Numbered from the stretch's first letter, positions 17,919 through 27,146 are shown. The stretch: 64,000 nt of DNA from Pseudomonas sp. PIC25 (GCF_002286785.1 NZ_MUJY01000191.1:80688-144687); one strand, 5' to 3'. Numbers and translations are program-made. The notes: generated by a model from the letters alone, not told the origin.

Positions 17919-19148
17919 ATGCCCGTTTGCCCGAAGTCCCTGTTGTCTGTCGTGTTGCTGGCACTGAGCAGCCCGTCGTGGGCGGCCAAGAAAGTCGATC
18001 TGGATTATCACGTGCGGTTTCTGCCCGAAAGCGACCAAGCCGAGGTCCGTCTGACCCTGGAACGTGGTGAGGCCGTCACCAGCCTCGATTTCGACCTTGG
18101 CGACCAGGGTTACTACAGCGATTTCCAGGCCGATGGCCAGTGGCAACCGAACGGTGATAGCCGTGGCATTTGGCTGCCGGCGAAAGGCAAGGCCAGTCTC
18201 AGCTACCGGGTGAAGGTCAGTCATCCGCGGCAGGACGACCGCTTCGATGCCCGCATGACGGAAAACTGGGCCTTGCTACGGGGCGACGATCTGGTGCCGA
18301 GCGCTCGCTTGAAGCAGCAGGACGGTATCGAGCTGGTCTCGCGTCTGACTTTCGAGTTACCCAAGGGCTGGAAGAGTGTGGAAACCGGCTGGCCGCGCAT
18401 CGGCAAGAACCGTTTCCGCATCCATAACCCGTCGCGCAAGTTCGACCGCCCGACTGGCTGGATGCTGGCCGGCAAGCTCGGCACCCGTCGGGCGCGGCTC
18501 GGCGACACCGAAGTCGCCGTGGCGGCGCCGGTGGGTGAGGGCATGCGGCGGATGGATGTGCTGACCTTGCTCACCTTCGTCTGGCCTGAAGCCCAGGCGG
18601 TATTCCCGCGCGATCCGGACAAACTGCTGATCGTCGGCGCTGGCGACCCCATGTGGCGGGGCGGATTGTCGGCGGGCAACTCATTGTTCATGCATGCCGA
18701 CCGCCCGCTGGTGAGCGAGAACGGCACCAGTTCGCTGGTGCATGAGCTGGTGCACGTGTTCAGCCGCATCTCCGACACCGATCGCAGCGACTGGATCACC
18801 GAGGGGCTGGCCGAGTACTACGCCATCGAGCTGATGCGTCGCGCCGGCGGACTGAGCGAGGACCGCTACCAGAAGGTCCGCGAACACCTGATCAAATGGA
18901 GCCGCGATGTGAAGAGCCTGCGCGGCGAGAACGCCACCGGCCCGGTCACCGCCCGTGCGGTGCTGCTGTTGCAGGACCTGGATCGGGAAATCCGCCAGCG
19001 TACCCGGGAACGCGGCGAGCGCTCCCTGGATGATGTCACCCGTGGCCTGATGCGCCTGGACAGGGCCAGCACCAAGGACTTCATCGAGATCAGCGAAAAC
19101 GTCATGGGGGCGCCGTCCAAGGTGCTCGATACGCGTCTGCTGCGCTGA
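17919..19148 (+). CDS. Periplasmic zinc metallopeptidase-like protein (gluzincin fold)
   Basis: A 409-residue exported protein. Residues 1-20 form a signal peptide (LSSPSWA). A beta-rich N-terminal half comes first, then VHELVHVFSR with the zinc motif HELVH at about residue 270. WITEGLAEYY follows about 20 residues later and supplies the third ligand Glu, as in M1/M61 gluzincins. The active-site residues look intact. The start at ATG 17919 gives the signal peptide; an upstream GTG/ATG would add eleven non-signal residues. Substrate is unknown. Confidence 0.82.
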   Translation: MPVCPKSLLSVVLLALSSPSWAAKKVDLDYHVRFLPESDQAEVRLTLERGEAVTSLDFDLGDQGYYSDFQADGQWQPNGDSRGIWLPAKGKASLSYRVKVSHPRQDDRFDARMTENWALLRGDDLVPSARLKQQDGIELVSRLTFELPKGWKSVETGWPRIGKNRFRIHNPSRKFDRPTGWMLAGKLGTRRARLGDTEVAVAAPVGEGMRRMDVLTLLTFVWPEAQAVFPRDPDKLLIVGAGDPMWRGGLSAGNSLFMHADRPLVSENGTSSLVHELVHVFSRISDTDRSDWITEGLAEYYAIELMRRAGGLSEDRYQKVREHLIKWSRDVKSLRGENATGPVTARAVLLLQDLDREIRQRTRERGERSLDDVTRGLMRLDRASTKDFIEISENVMGAPSKVLDTRLLR

Positions 19149-19155
19149 GACGATC

Positions 19156-19509
19156 TTAGAGGCCGGCACGCGGACTGGTCAGCGAATCGTTGCCGGTCAC
19201 CGTGGCGGTGGAGGTGGCGGCTTCGGCGCTGCTCTGCAAGGCACCCAGGTCGCTTCCCCGGACGTCCAGTTGTGCGTCGTGCAGATGATCGCGTGCCTCG
19301 GTGATGGCGCGTTTCATGGCGCATCGGCCGGTCAGCCCGCGTAGCAGTGTCATGCCGCCCATGACTGCCTGCGCCATTCCCAGGATGCCGCCTTTGCGCA
19401 ACCCCTTGCCGAGCAGGACCAGCCCGCCGGCGATCGACGCGGTGCGTTCCCAGCCATGCACGTTGGGTTCGAAGGTATGCCGTTGACCGGGCAGGCTCGA
19501 AGTCTTCAT
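19156..19509 (-). CDS. DUF2892 (YgaP-type transmembrane) protein
   Basis: A 117-residue protein with the DUF2892 pattern: NVHGWERTASIAGGLVLLGKGL, then GILGMAQAVMGGMTLLRGLTGRC, giving two membrane segments, and a soluble C-terminal tail. ATG at 19509 is preceded by AGGAG at good spacing; a TTG two codons upstream is less likely. The function of the family is not established. It is convergent with the metallopeptidase gene, seven bases apart. Confidence 0.85.
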   Translation of the reverse strand: MKTSSLPGQRHTFEPNVHGWERTASIAGGLVLLGKGLRKGGILGMAQAVMGGMTLLRGLTGRCAMKRAITEARDHLHDAQLDVRGSDLGALQSSAEAATSTATVTGNDSLTSPRAGL

Positions 19510-19595
19510 GGGCAAGCTCCTGAAAAAGAGGTGTCACTAAGAAGTGACTGCTTGCGGGCGTAGCCGTTCGATTCCGTTCGAGCCGCGAAGGGATT

Positions 19596-20108
19596 TCACG
19601 ATGGCTGGTGCGTTCCTGAAAAGAGGGGAAGGTTGAAGCGCCGCTCGAGGCCGAGGCGCCCCTGGTACGTCTGCCCGCTATCCAGCCATCCGCTGCGGAC
19701 ATAAAGAGCCATGGCCGCAGCGTTATGGGCGTCCACCGAGAGAGCCAGGCATCGCGCCTGTGGCCATGTACGCATGGCGAGGCTGGGCAGTGCCGCCAGG
19801 GCCGACCGGCCGTATCCGCGGCCTTGATGGCTCAGGTCGATCTGCAGCGCATGCAGGGTGATCGCGTCGTCCGCTGCCCAGGCAGGCGATAACGGCGGAC
19901 GTTTGAGCAGCAGAAACCCTACCGGGCGCTCGTCGTGAAGGACGGCGAGCCCGCGCAAGTGACTGGGTGCCGCCTGTTCGCAGGCGCGGATGGCATCATC
20001 GATTCGCCCGGCAAAGGTTTGTTGTTCATTGTCGATCCGCAGTTCGGCGACGGCGAGGCGCTGGCGTGCCGACAGTTCATGCCAATCGCGTAGAACGGTG
20101 TCATCCAT
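19596..20108 (-). CDS. GNAT family N-acetyltransferase
   Basis: A 170-residue GNAT protein. The acetyl-CoA-binding motif is HQGRGYGRSALAAL (Q-x-x-G-x-G/A), preceded by strand LHALQIDLS and followed by LALSVDAHNAAAMALYVRSGW, the usual motif B region. The ATG at 20108 is preceded by AGGAAG. The open frame continues upstream across the promoter of the BrkB gene and was rejected. The acceptor substrate is unknown. Confidence 0.88.
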   Translation of the reverse strand: MDDTVLRDWHELSARQRLAVAELRIDNEQQTFAGRIDDAIRACEQAAPSHLRGLAVLHDERPVGFLLLKRPPLSPAWAADDAITLHALQIDLSHQGRGYGRSALAALPSLAMRTWPQARCLALSVDAHNAAAMALYVRSGWLDSGQTYQGRLGLERRFNLPLFSGTHQPS

Positions 20109-20219
20109 GGGTTTTCTTCCTGATAGCTCTGATCCTGGCCTTCCGCTCGAGGTGGGGCGAACTCCGGATCGTCTGGGCCGTCCGAATCTGTAATCGACCC
20201 AGGATAGAAGGGGCAGCAC

Positions 20220-21092
20220 ATGTTTTCACGCTATCTGCGAGGGCTTGGGCCGCTGGAGGTAATCAAGCGCAGCGTCAAGGACTTCATTGACGACGAAATG
20301 CCGACCTATTCGGCCGCGCTGGCGTTCCAGATGTTCTTCTCGCTGTTCCCGTTCCTGATCTTCCTGATCGCCCTGCTGAGCTTCCTCGATCTACAGAACT
20401 TCTTCGAGTGGCTGCGCCAGCAAGCGGCTCTGTTGCTGCCGCAGCAGGCCATGGACGAGGTGAACCCGGCCATCGACAAGATCATGGAGCAGAAGAGCGG
20501 GCTGTTCTCGATGGCGATCATCGTGGCCTTGTGGACGGCCTCGTCCGGGGTGCGCTCGGCCATGGACGCGATGAACAAGGCCTATGACGTGGAGGAGGGG
20601 CGGCCGGCGTGGAAGCGTTTTCCGCTGTCGATCGTCTACACCATCGGCATCGCCCTGATGCTGCTGATGGCGGCGGGCTTCATGATCATCGGGCCGGAGG
20701 TAATGAACTGGTTGGCGCGTTACCTGGGGCTGGAGCAATTGATGGTAGTGATTTGGGCCTGGGTGCGTTGGCCTGTCGCGGTTTTCCTGCTGATCATGGC
20801 ACTGGCCCTGGTCTATTACGTGGTGCCCGACGTGAAGCAGCGCTTCCGTTTCATCACGCCGGGCTCGGTGCTGGCGGTACTGGTATGGATTGGCGCGTCG
20901 CTGGGATTCGGCTTCTACGTGAAGAACTTCGGCAAGTACGACGCCATGTACGGCAGCATCGGCGCGATCATCGTCCTGCTGCTGTATTTCTACATTTCCG
21001 CCGCGGTGCTGCTGATGGGGGCGGAGCTGAACGCGGTGATCGAGCATCATCATCCAGAGGGCAAGGACCCGGGGGAAAAAACGCCGCCCTGA
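20220..21092 (+). CDS. YihY/BrkB family inner-membrane protein
   Basis: A 290-residue membrane protein with about six transmembrane segments. Family marks are DEMPTYSAALAFQMFFSLFPFLIFLIAL near the N-terminus, TASSGVRSAMDAMNKAYDVEEGRPAWKRF, and PDVKQRFRFITPGSVLAVLVW followed by YGSIGAIIVLLLYFYISAAVLLMGAELNAV. The family was once called ribonuclease BN in error; it is now treated as a possible transporter. It starts divergently from the GNAT gene. Confidence 0.93.
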   Translation: MFSRYLRGLGPLEVIKRSVKDFIDDEMPTYSAALAFQMFFSLFPFLIFLIALLSFLDLQNFFEWLRQQAALLLPQQAMDEVNPAIDKIMEQKSGLFSMAIIVALWTASSGVRSAMDAMNKAYDVEEGRPAWKRFPLSIVYTIGIALMLLMAAGFMIIGPEVMNWLARYLGLEQLMVVIWAWVRWPVAVFLLIMALALVYYVVPDVKQRFRFITPGSVLAVLVWIGASLGFGFYVKNFGKYDAMYGSIGAIIVLLLYFYISAAVLLMGAELNAVIEHHHPEGKDPGEKTPP

Positions 21093-21111
21093 TCGACCCC
21101 GGCGTTGCCGC

Positions 21112-23142
21112 TCATTCCCGTCCGAGCACCTTGAGCAGGAAGCCGTATTCCAGGGCGACGTCGCGCAGCGCCTGGTAACGTCCGCTCATACCGCCGTGCC
21201 CCGCGCCGAGGTCGGTCTTCAGCAGGAGAAGATTGTCATCGGTCTTGTGGGCACGCAGCTTGGCCACCCATTTCGCCGCTTCCCAATACTGCACGCGGCT
21301 GTCGTGGTAACCGGCCACCGCGAGAATCGCGGGATAGGCCTGGGCCCGGACGTTCTCGTAGGGGGCGTAGCCTTTTATTCGCTCGTAGACGTCCGCCTCG
21401 CGCGGATCGCCCCATTCCTCGTACTCGGCGACCGTCAGCGGCAGATCGGGGTTCTGCATGCTGTTCAGCACGTCGACGAAAGGCACTTCGGCGATGGCTG
21501 CGGCGAATAGCTCGGGCCGCTGGTTCAGCACCGCACCGATCAACAGGCCGCCGGCGCTGCCGCCGCTGATGGCCAGTTGGGCGGGCGTGGTGTAGCCCTC
21601 GGCAACGAGGGATTCCGCGCAGGCGATGAAGTCGCCGAAGGTGTTCGGCTTGTGTTCCAACTTGCCGGCCCGGTACCAGGCTTCGCCCAGTTCGCCGCCG
21701 CCGCGTACATGGGCGACAGCGAAGACGAAGCCGCGCTCCAGCAGGCTCAGGCGGGCATGGGAGAACCAGGGGTCGAGGCTCTCGCCGTAGGCACCGTAGC
21801 CGTACAGGTAGAGCGGCGCGGGCCGCCCCAGGGTATCGCGGCGTGCGACCAGGCTGATGGGAATCCGCGTGCCGTCCGCTGCCGTTGCCCAGAGCCGCTG
21901 GCTGACATAGGCATCGGCGTCGAACGGCCCTTCCACCGGCGTCTCCTTGAGCACCTGTTGTTCGCCGTTGGCGAGGGCCAACTGGCGAATCTGCGCCGGC
22001 CGGTTGAGCGCTTCGTAGCGCAGGCGGATGACCGCGCTTTCGAACTCCAGGGTGTCCTGGACGTGAAGGCTGTAGGCCGCGTCGGGAAGCTGTACGCGGT
22101 AGGCAGGGGCACCCTGCGGATGGACTTCGATGATCGGCAGGCCGCCTTCACGCAGGCTCAGAGTCAGGGCGTCGGCGTTGAGGCTGAGGCCCTCCATGGT
22201 CACCGTGTCGCTGTGCGGAACCAGCGTCTGCCAGTGCTCGCGGCTCGGGGTTTCTTCGGCGGTGCGATAAAGGGCGAAGTTGATACCGGCCTGGTTGCTG
22301 CGGATCAGCCAGGCCCAGTCGCCGCCCTGGCGGCCGTGGTCGGGGTAGTACTCGTGGCCATCTTCGCGCGGTGCCAGGCAGACGAAGGCGTCGTGCGGCC
22401 GGTCGGCATCGAGGACCCAGGCTTCGCAGGTGGTCTTGCTGTTGCTCAGCAGGATCAGCTTGCGCTCGGAACTGGAGCGGTAGCAGTGAATGAAAAAGCG
22501 TCCGTCCGGCTCGTTGAAGACCAGCTCTGCCTCCTGCTCGCCGAGGCGGTAGCGGTACAGTTTATGCGGCCGGTGGGTGTCGTCCAGCTCGCCGAAGAAC
22601 AGCGTCTGGTGGTCGTTGGCCCAGGTCATGCTGCCGTCGCAGTCGTCGAAGGGCAGCTCCTCGACCTCGCCGCTGCGCAGGTCCTTGACGAACAGCCGGT
22701 AGATCTCGTCGCCGTTGGTGTCCAGGCTGTAGGCGAGGCGGTTGTGGTCGCGGGTGATGGTGAAGGCGCCGAGGGACAGGTAGCCGCCATTGGCCAGGGC
22801 ATTGGGGTCGAGCAGCAGTTCCTCGCGGCTCTCGTCGACCGTCAGGGAGCCGTCCGCCGGGCGTGGGCAGCGATAGTGGCGCGGGTATTCGTCGCCCGCG
22901 GTGGTGCGCTGGTAGTACAGGTAGGGTCCCCAGGGCGAGGGCAGGGACAGGTCGGTCTCGCGGATGCGGCCCTTGATTTCCTGGAACAGGGTTTCGCGCA
23001 GTTCGGTCTGGTCCGCGAGAACGGTATCGAGGTAGGCATTTTCGGCCCTGAGGTAGTCGAGCACCTCGTCGCTGTCGCGGTTCTCCAGCCAGCGGTAGGG
23101 ATCGTGGCTGTCATGATCGATACGGGCGATGGGTGCTTGCAT
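21112..23142 (-). CDS. ptrB: Oligopeptidase B (S9A serine peptidase)
   Basis: A 676-residue cytosolic prolyl-oligopeptidase-family enzyme that cuts short peptides after basic residues. The N-terminal seven-bladed propeller covers about residues 70-390, starting with DPYRWLENRDSDEVLDYLRAEN. The catalytic domain has GYGAYGES, HVRGGGELGEAWY, the nucleophile elbow GGSAGG, the Asp near YHDSRVQYWE and the His in GAGHGG. The acidic residues expected in S9A oligopeptidase B for Arg/Lys preference appear around the VAEYEEWGDP region. It is monocistronic. Confidence 0.95.
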   Translation of the reverse strand: MQAPIARIDHDSHDPYRWLENRDSDEVLDYLRAENAYLDTVLADQTELRETLFQEIKGRIRETDLSLPSPWGPYLYYQRTTAGDEYPRHYRCPRPADGSLTVDESREELLLDPNALANGGYLSLGAFTITRDHNRLAYSLDTNGDEIYRLFVKDLRSGEVEELPFDDCDGSMTWANDHQTLFFGELDDTHRPHKLYRYRLGEQEAELVFNEPDGRFFIHCYRSSSERKLILLSNSKTTCEAWVLDADRPHDAFVCLAPREDGHEYYPDHGRQGGDWAWLIRSNQAGINFALYRTAEETPSREHWQTLVPHSDTVTMEGLSLNADALTLSLREGGLPIIEVHPQGAPAYRVQLPDAAYSLHVQDTLEFESAVIRLRYEALNRPAQIRQLALANGEQQVLKETPVEGPFDADAYVSQRLWATAADGTRIPISLVARRDTLGRPAPLYLYGYGAYGESLDPWFSHARLSLLERGFVFAVAHVRGGGELGEAWYRAGKLEHKPNTFGDFIACAESLVAEGYTTPAQLAISGGSAGGLLIGAVLNQRPELFAAAIAEVPFVDVLNSMQNPDLPLTVAEYEEWGDPREADVYERIKGYAPYENVRAQAYPAILAVAGYHDSRVQYWEAAKWVAKLRAHKTDDNLLLLKTDLGAGHGGMSGRYQALRDVALEYGFLLKVLGRE

Positions 23143-23242
23143 GCGTAAACTCTCCTGGAACGGACGACGGCGGACGCGCCGGGCCGATCAAAAGCCGTTA
23201 TCATAAGCGCCCCTTTGTCAGCCCTGCCATGAATCGCCGCCG

Positions 23243-23716
23243 ATGATCGAGAACGACTACACGCTTGCCTGGGCCGCCTATGGAGTCGCCGCGCTGGGCT
23301 GTCTCCTGGTCTGGTTCCGCCTCACCGGCTGGATGTGGCGATGGTTGCGCGAGCCGCTGTGGCTGATCGGGGCTGTGCTGCTGCTGACCCCGACCATCGT
23401 CGAGCCAACCAAGGAGTTGTATGCGCCGGCGGTTGCGGTGCTAGCGCTGGACCTGCTGTTCAAGGTAGGCAACAACGCCTGGTACGCGGTTTCCGACCTG
23501 GCGATATTCGGCATGGTCGCGTTCGCCTGTTACCTGCTGCTCGTAGCCTTGCGCTGGCCGCTGGAACGTTGGTTGAAAGGACGCCGCCAACCGGTGCCGG
23601 CCGACGAGGACGAGCCGACCCTGCGCGAGATGATGAGCCGCGACGGCGCCGACGGCGCGGATGTGCGCTACGACCGCAATGGAGAGCGGCGGATGCGCTT
23701 GGAGCCCAAGCTGTAA
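23243..23716 (+). CDS. Conserved membrane protein, 157 aa
   Basis: Three hydrophobic segments are visible (residues about 8-28, 35-50 and 85-105), followed by a charged tail with EDEPTLREMMSRDGADGADVRYDRNGERRMRLEPKL. The transcript runs into the HIT gene. The same neighbours (oligopeptidase B and a HIT protein) occur in P. aeruginosa from memory. No enzymatic motif is visible; function is unknown. Confidence 0.78.
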   Translation: MIENDYTLAWAAYGVAALGCLLVWFRLTGWMWRWLREPLWLIGAVLLLTPTIVEPTKELYAPAVAVLALDLLFKVGNNAWYAVSDLAIFGMVAFACYLLLVALRWPLERWLKGRRQPVPADEDEPTLREMMSRDGADGADVRYDRNGERRMRLEPKL

Positions 23717-23802
23717 TCCTGCTTTCGTGAGGGCGTTCCGGCCGGGCACTTGCACCTCCGGAGCGAGCCGTTCAGCATGGGCCACTTGCTCAAGGAGGAC
23801 CC

Positions 23803-24249
23803 ATGAATTGCCCTTTCTGCGCCATCGCCGCCGGTCAGTTGCCCGCCCACCTGCTGCATGAGGACGAGCACTTCCTGGTCATTCTCGATATCTACCCGAT
23901 ACGCCCGGCCCATGTGCTGCTCGTCAGCCGCGAGCATGCGCCGCACCTGAGCGATCTCTCGTTGTCGGCGCGTGAGCGCCTGGTGGAGCTGGCGGAGCGA
24001 GTCCAACGGGCGCTGCGGGCCAGTGGCCATGGGCGTGACGGAATCAACATCATGATCAACGACGGACCGGCGTCCAACCAGCACGTTCCGCATTTCCATC
24101 TGCACCTGGTGCCGCGCCGGCTGGGCGATCTGCCCTGGTTGCTATGGCGCATGCTGACGCGCTTCCTGCCGCTGGGCCGGGAAACCCTCCAGCGCCGTCT
24201 GGAAGGCGAGGCCGAGGTCCTGCGCCAGGCGCTGCAACGCGAGACCTGA
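23803..24249 (+). CDS. HIT family hydrolase
   Basis: A 148-residue histidine-triad protein. It begins CPFCAIAAGQLPAHLLHEDEHFLVILDIYPIRPAHVLLV and carries the triad HVPHFHLHLVPR, matching H-x-H-x-H-x-x. Such proteins hydrolyse nucleoside phosphoramidates or dinucleotides. The ATG has AAGGAGG upstream. It is followed after two bases by the glutamine amidotransferase gene, so the two are cotranscribed. Confidence 0.94.
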   Translation: MNCPFCAIAAGQLPAHLLHEDEHFLVILDIYPIRPAHVLLVSREHAPHLSDLSLSARERLVELAERVQRALRASGHGRDGINIMINDGPASNQHVPHFHLHLVPRRLGDLPWLLWRMLTRFLPLGRETLQRRLEGEAEVLRQALQRET

Positions 24250-24251
24250 CC

Positions 24252-25055
24252 ATGTGCGAACTGCTTGGCATGAGCGCCAACGTACCCACCGATATCGTGT
24301 TCAGCTTCACCGGGCTGATGCAGCGTGGCGGCCGTACCGGTCCGCATCGTGATGGCTGGGGCATTGCCTTCTACGAAGGCAAGGGGCTGCGCCTGTTCCA
24401 GGACCCGGCGGCCAGCGCCGAGTCGGAAGTCGCCCGGTTGGTGCAGCGCTATCCGATCAAGAGTGAAGTGGTGATCGGGCACATCCGCCAGGCCAACGTT
24501 GGGCGCGTCTGCCTGGCCAATACCCATCCTTTCGTCCGCGAGCTGTGGGGGCGCAACTGGTGTTTCGCCCATAACGGCCAGTTGGCGGGGCTGGACACCA
24601 CGCCGGGGTTCTACCGGCCGGTGGGGGATACCGATAGCGAGGCGGCCTTCTGCGACCTGCTCAACCGGATTCGCTCGACCTTTCCCGAGCCGGTGCCGGT
24701 CGAGGCGCTGTTGCCGATACTGGTCGAGGCCTGTGCCGACTATCGCCGCAAAGGCGTGTTCAACTGCCTGTTGAGCGACGGCGACTGGCTGTTCAGCTTC
24801 TGCACCACCAAGCTGGCACACATCACCCGGCGTGCGCCGTTCGGACCGGCCCGGCTCAAGGATGCCGAGCTCACCGTGGACTTCCAGGCGGAGACCACGC
24901 CGAATGACGTGGTCACGGTGCTGGCCACCGAGCCGCTGACCGCCAACGAAACCTGGTCCCTCTACCAGCCCGGCGACTGGAGCCTGTGGCGCAACGGCGA
25001 ATGCATCGCCCAAGGGCGGCGCGAGCCGGATGCCACTTCCGAGACGAAACCATAA
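24252..25055 (+). CDS. Class II glutamine amidotransferase (YafJ-like)
   Basis: A 267-residue Ntn-hydrolase-fold protein. Cys2 directly after the initiator Met (MCELLGMSAN) is the predicted N-terminal nucleophile once Met is removed. RTGPHRDGWGIAFYEGKGL, GHIRQANVGRVCLANTHPFVRE and NWCFAHNGQL are family motifs that hold the glutamine site. No synthetase partner domain is fused or adjacent, so it may be a stand-alone amidohydrolase, as in YafJ. An upstream start was rejected because Cys2 must follow Met1. Confidence 0.93.
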   Translation: MCELLGMSANVPTDIVFSFTGLMQRGGRTGPHRDGWGIAFYEGKGLRLFQDPAASAESEVARLVQRYPIKSEVVIGHIRQANVGRVCLANTHPFVRELWGRNWCFAHNGQLAGLDTTPGFYRPVGDTDSEAAFCDLLNRIRSTFPEPVPVEALLPILVEACADYRRKGVFNCLLSDGDWLFSFCTTKLAHITRRAPFGPARLKDAELTVDFQAETTPNDVVTVLATEPLTANETWSLYQPGDWSLWRNGECIAQGRREPDATSETKP

Positions 25056-25064
25056 GGATCATCC

Positions 25065-25589
25065 ATGCTGCGAAGCTATCTGCGTCTGCTGCTGTTCGGC
25101 CTGGGGCTGCTGGTCGGGGTCCAGGTGCCAGGGTTCATCGATGATTATGCCAAGCGGGTGGAGGCACACCGGCTGGAAGCGCAGCAGGGGTTGAGCGGGT
25201 TCGAGGAAACGGCGCGTCGTTTTTTCAATGGTGATCTGAACGCGCTGGTGGCCCATTATCAGGCCAGTGACGATCCGGTTTTCCGCAACGATGCGCAGAG
25301 CATCGGGCGGCTGGTGGAGCGGGTCCGGTTGCTGGACCGCGAATGGCAGGCCATGCAGGGGCCTTGGTATACGCAGGCCTGGCATGTGCTGGTCGATGCC
25401 GATCGCGTACTGCTCGACGAAACCTATCGGGCCTATCGCTATCAGGTTTTGCTGGCGCCGCAAGCCATCGCCTGGGGCCTGGGGTGCGCCTTGCTGTTGG
25501 CCTGGCTGGTGGAGAGCCTGGTTCTGCTGCTGGCCATGCCCTTTTCCATGGGGCGCAGCAAACAAGTGCAGCAGCGGCATTGGCGCTGA
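25065..25589 (+). CDS. DUF2937-like membrane protein
   Basis: A 174-residue protein with an N-terminal hydrophobic segment (LLLFGLGLLVGVQVPGFIDDYAKRVEAH) and a C-terminal one (AIAWGLGCALLLAWLVESLVLLLAMPF) separated by a soluble helical region of about 110 residues. The pattern fits DUF2937, which is of unknown function. It starts nine bases after the amidotransferase with AAGGATC upstream, so it is probably the last gene of that operon. Confidence 0.78.
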   Translation: MLRSYLRLLLFGLGLLVGVQVPGFIDDYAKRVEAHRLEAQQGLSGFEETARRFFNGDLNALVAHYQASDDPVFRNDAQSIGRLVERVRLLDREWQAMQGPWYTQAWHVLVDADRVLLDETYRAYRYQVLLAPQAIAWGLGCALLLAWLVESLVLLLAMPFSMGRSKQVQQRHWR

Positions 25590-25625
25590 CCGTCGTTGCC
25601 CTGGCGTTCAGGGCTTCTCCATCAC

Positions 25626-27050
25626 TCACATGGCGAACTGGCCGGCTTCCTCCTTCAGCGTCCTGGCCAGGGCCTGGAAGCCGTCGCTCAACAGCTGATC
25701 GTTGCTGGAAGCATTGCTGACGCTGGCGCGCACATACTGCGGTACGGCGCTTCGGCCGACGGCAAAGGCTTCGGCGGCAGTGATCAGGTAGTTCTTTTGT
25801 TTCAGATCGGCCTCGATCTCCGAGGCGCGCCAGGGTTCGGGTACTTCGATCCAGAAGTGCGGGCTCTGCGGGTGGGTGCGGTAGTTCAGGCCGAACAACA
25901 GGCCTTCCACCAGTGATTTGCGCCGACTGATCTCGTGCACCTGCTGGCGGCGCAGCCTGTCGGCGGTGCCGTCGTCGATCCAGTGGGTGGCGAGTTCCAG
26001 GGCCAGGGGCGTAGCCATCCAGCAGGTCGCCCGCAACGAGGCCGCCAGCCGGCTCAGCAACGAATTCGGCGCATGCAGATAGCCAACCCGCAATCCCGCC
26101 GCCACCGCCTTGCTCAGGCTGCTGATGAGGATGGTCCGCTCCGGGGCGTGGCAGGTCAGCGGCAACGGGCGGTCTTCCACCAGCACGCCGTGGGCTTCGT
26201 CTTCGATGATCAGCAGGTTGTTGTCCCGGCAGACACGGGCCAGTTCCTCACGGCGCTGCGGTGACAGCACGGCGGTGGTCGGGTTCTGGATGGTCGGGGT
26301 GCAATACAGCGCGGAGATTCGGTTGCTGCGGCACAGCTCCTCCAGGGCGGCGGGAATGATGCCCTGTTCGTCCATGTCCACGCCGAGAATCTTGATCCCC
26401 AGGAAGCGCGCCGCAGTGATCAGCCCCGGATAGGTCAATTGCTCGGTGGCAATGGTGTCACCGGCGCGGAGCAGGGCGAGCAGGGCGCACAGCAGGCCGT
26501 GCTGGCCGCCGTTGGTGCAGATGACTTGGTCGGCCTGGGGCTCGAAGCTGTCGTGGCCGAGCCACCTCGCACCGGCCATGCGATAGCGCGGCAGCCCCAC
26601 ATCCGGCGTGTACAGCGTCAGGTCCTGGAGGGTCTTCGGGTCGCTGGCGAAGGCCATCAGGCTTTCGGACAGGTAGTCGATCTCGTGCCCCGGAATGTGC
26701 ATGTTCCGGCTCATGTCGTAGTACTGCTGGGGCTCGTCGATGAAGTTGCGGAAACCCTCGTCGCGCTTGCGCTCCAGCCCGCGCCGGCGGACAAAGGTGC
26801 CGTCGCCGACCCGCGCCACAACCAGACCCATCCGCTCCAGTTCCGCATAGACCCGGCTTACCGTGCCGATGGTGATGCCCAGGCGGTCGGCGAGTGCGCG
26901 ATGGGGCGGCAGCTTGGCACCGGCTTCGATGGTGCCGTCGAGGATCTTCACTTCCAGCGCTTCGGCGAGCTTCTTGTACTTGGCACCCAGCCCGGATTCC
27001 AGAGCGCTCTGCAGTATTGACACCGTGTCAATAATTGGTTTGACAGCCAT
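25626..27050 (-). CDS. MocR-type regulator (GntR wHTH fused to aminotransferase-like domain)
   Basis: A 474-residue PLP-dependent regulator. The N-terminal GntR helix-turn-helix covers about residues 20-90 (KILDGTIEAGAKLPPHRALADRLG, then TVSRVYAELERMGLV). The C-terminal fold-type I domain retains the PLP lysine in SSLSKAVAAGLRVGY and the nucleotide-site motifs TNGGQHGLLCAL and IEDEAHGVL. It is divergent from the JAMM/E1 operon and is its obvious regulator. MocR proteins sense PLP or amino-compound aldimines. Two 17-base operator copies lie in and just upstream of its start, so it is probably autoregulated. Confidence 0.94.
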   Translation of the reverse strand: MAVKPIIDTVSILQSALESGLGAKYKKLAEALEVKILDGTIEAGAKLPPHRALADRLGITIGTVSRVYAELERMGLVVARVGDGTFVRRRGLERKRDEGFRNFIDEPQQYYDMSRNMHIPGHEIDYLSESLMAFASDPKTLQDLTLYTPDVGLPRYRMAGARWLGHDSFEPQADQVICTNGGQHGLLCALLALLRAGDTIATEQLTYPGLITAARFLGIKILGVDMDEQGIIPAALEELCRSNRISALYCTPTIQNPTTAVLSPQRREELARVCRDNNLLIIEDEAHGVLVEDRPLPLTCHAPERTILISSLSKAVAAGLRVGYLHAPNSLLSRLAASLRATCWMATPLALELATHWIDDGTADRLRRQQVHEISRRKSLVEGLLFGLNYRTHPQSPHFWIEVPEPWRASEIEADLKQKNYLITAAEAFAVGRSAVPQYVRASVSNASSNDQLLSDGFQALARTLKEEAGQFAM

Positions 27051-27087
27051 TTTTCGTCCTAATAGCCTGATTTACACTGTATCAATA
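27017..27087. promoter_or_regulatory. Two direct copies of a 17-base MocR operator candidate
   Basis: TTGACACCGTGTCAATA at 27017-27033 and TTTACACTGTATCAATA at 27071-27087 share 14 of 17 bases in the same orientation, 54 bases apart (about five helical turns). The first is inside the extended palindrome TATTGACA-CCG-TGTCAATA at 27015-27033, within the first codons of the MocR gene. The second covers the -35 of the divergent operon. MocR regulators commonly bind such direct repeats. Confidence 0.65.
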
Positions 27088-27099
27088 GATGGTTATAAC
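27071..27099 (+). promoter_or_regulatory. Sigma-70 promoter of the EamA-JAMM-E1 operon
   Basis: -35 TTTACA at 27071-27076, a 17-base spacer, and -10 TATAAC at 27094-27099. The transcript should begin near 27106, leaving a leader of about 40 bases before the ATG at 27147. The -35 is embedded in the second operator copy, which fits regulation by the divergent MocR protein. Confidence 0.7.
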
Positions 27100-27146
27100 C
27101 CGCTTGTAAACGGTCATTGCCACCCACTGAAAAAGGAATTGTCATC

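Noticed and set aside
21577..23148. 523-codon open frame on the plus strand across the oligopeptidase gene
   Set aside because: Antisense shadow of a well-supported S9 peptidase.
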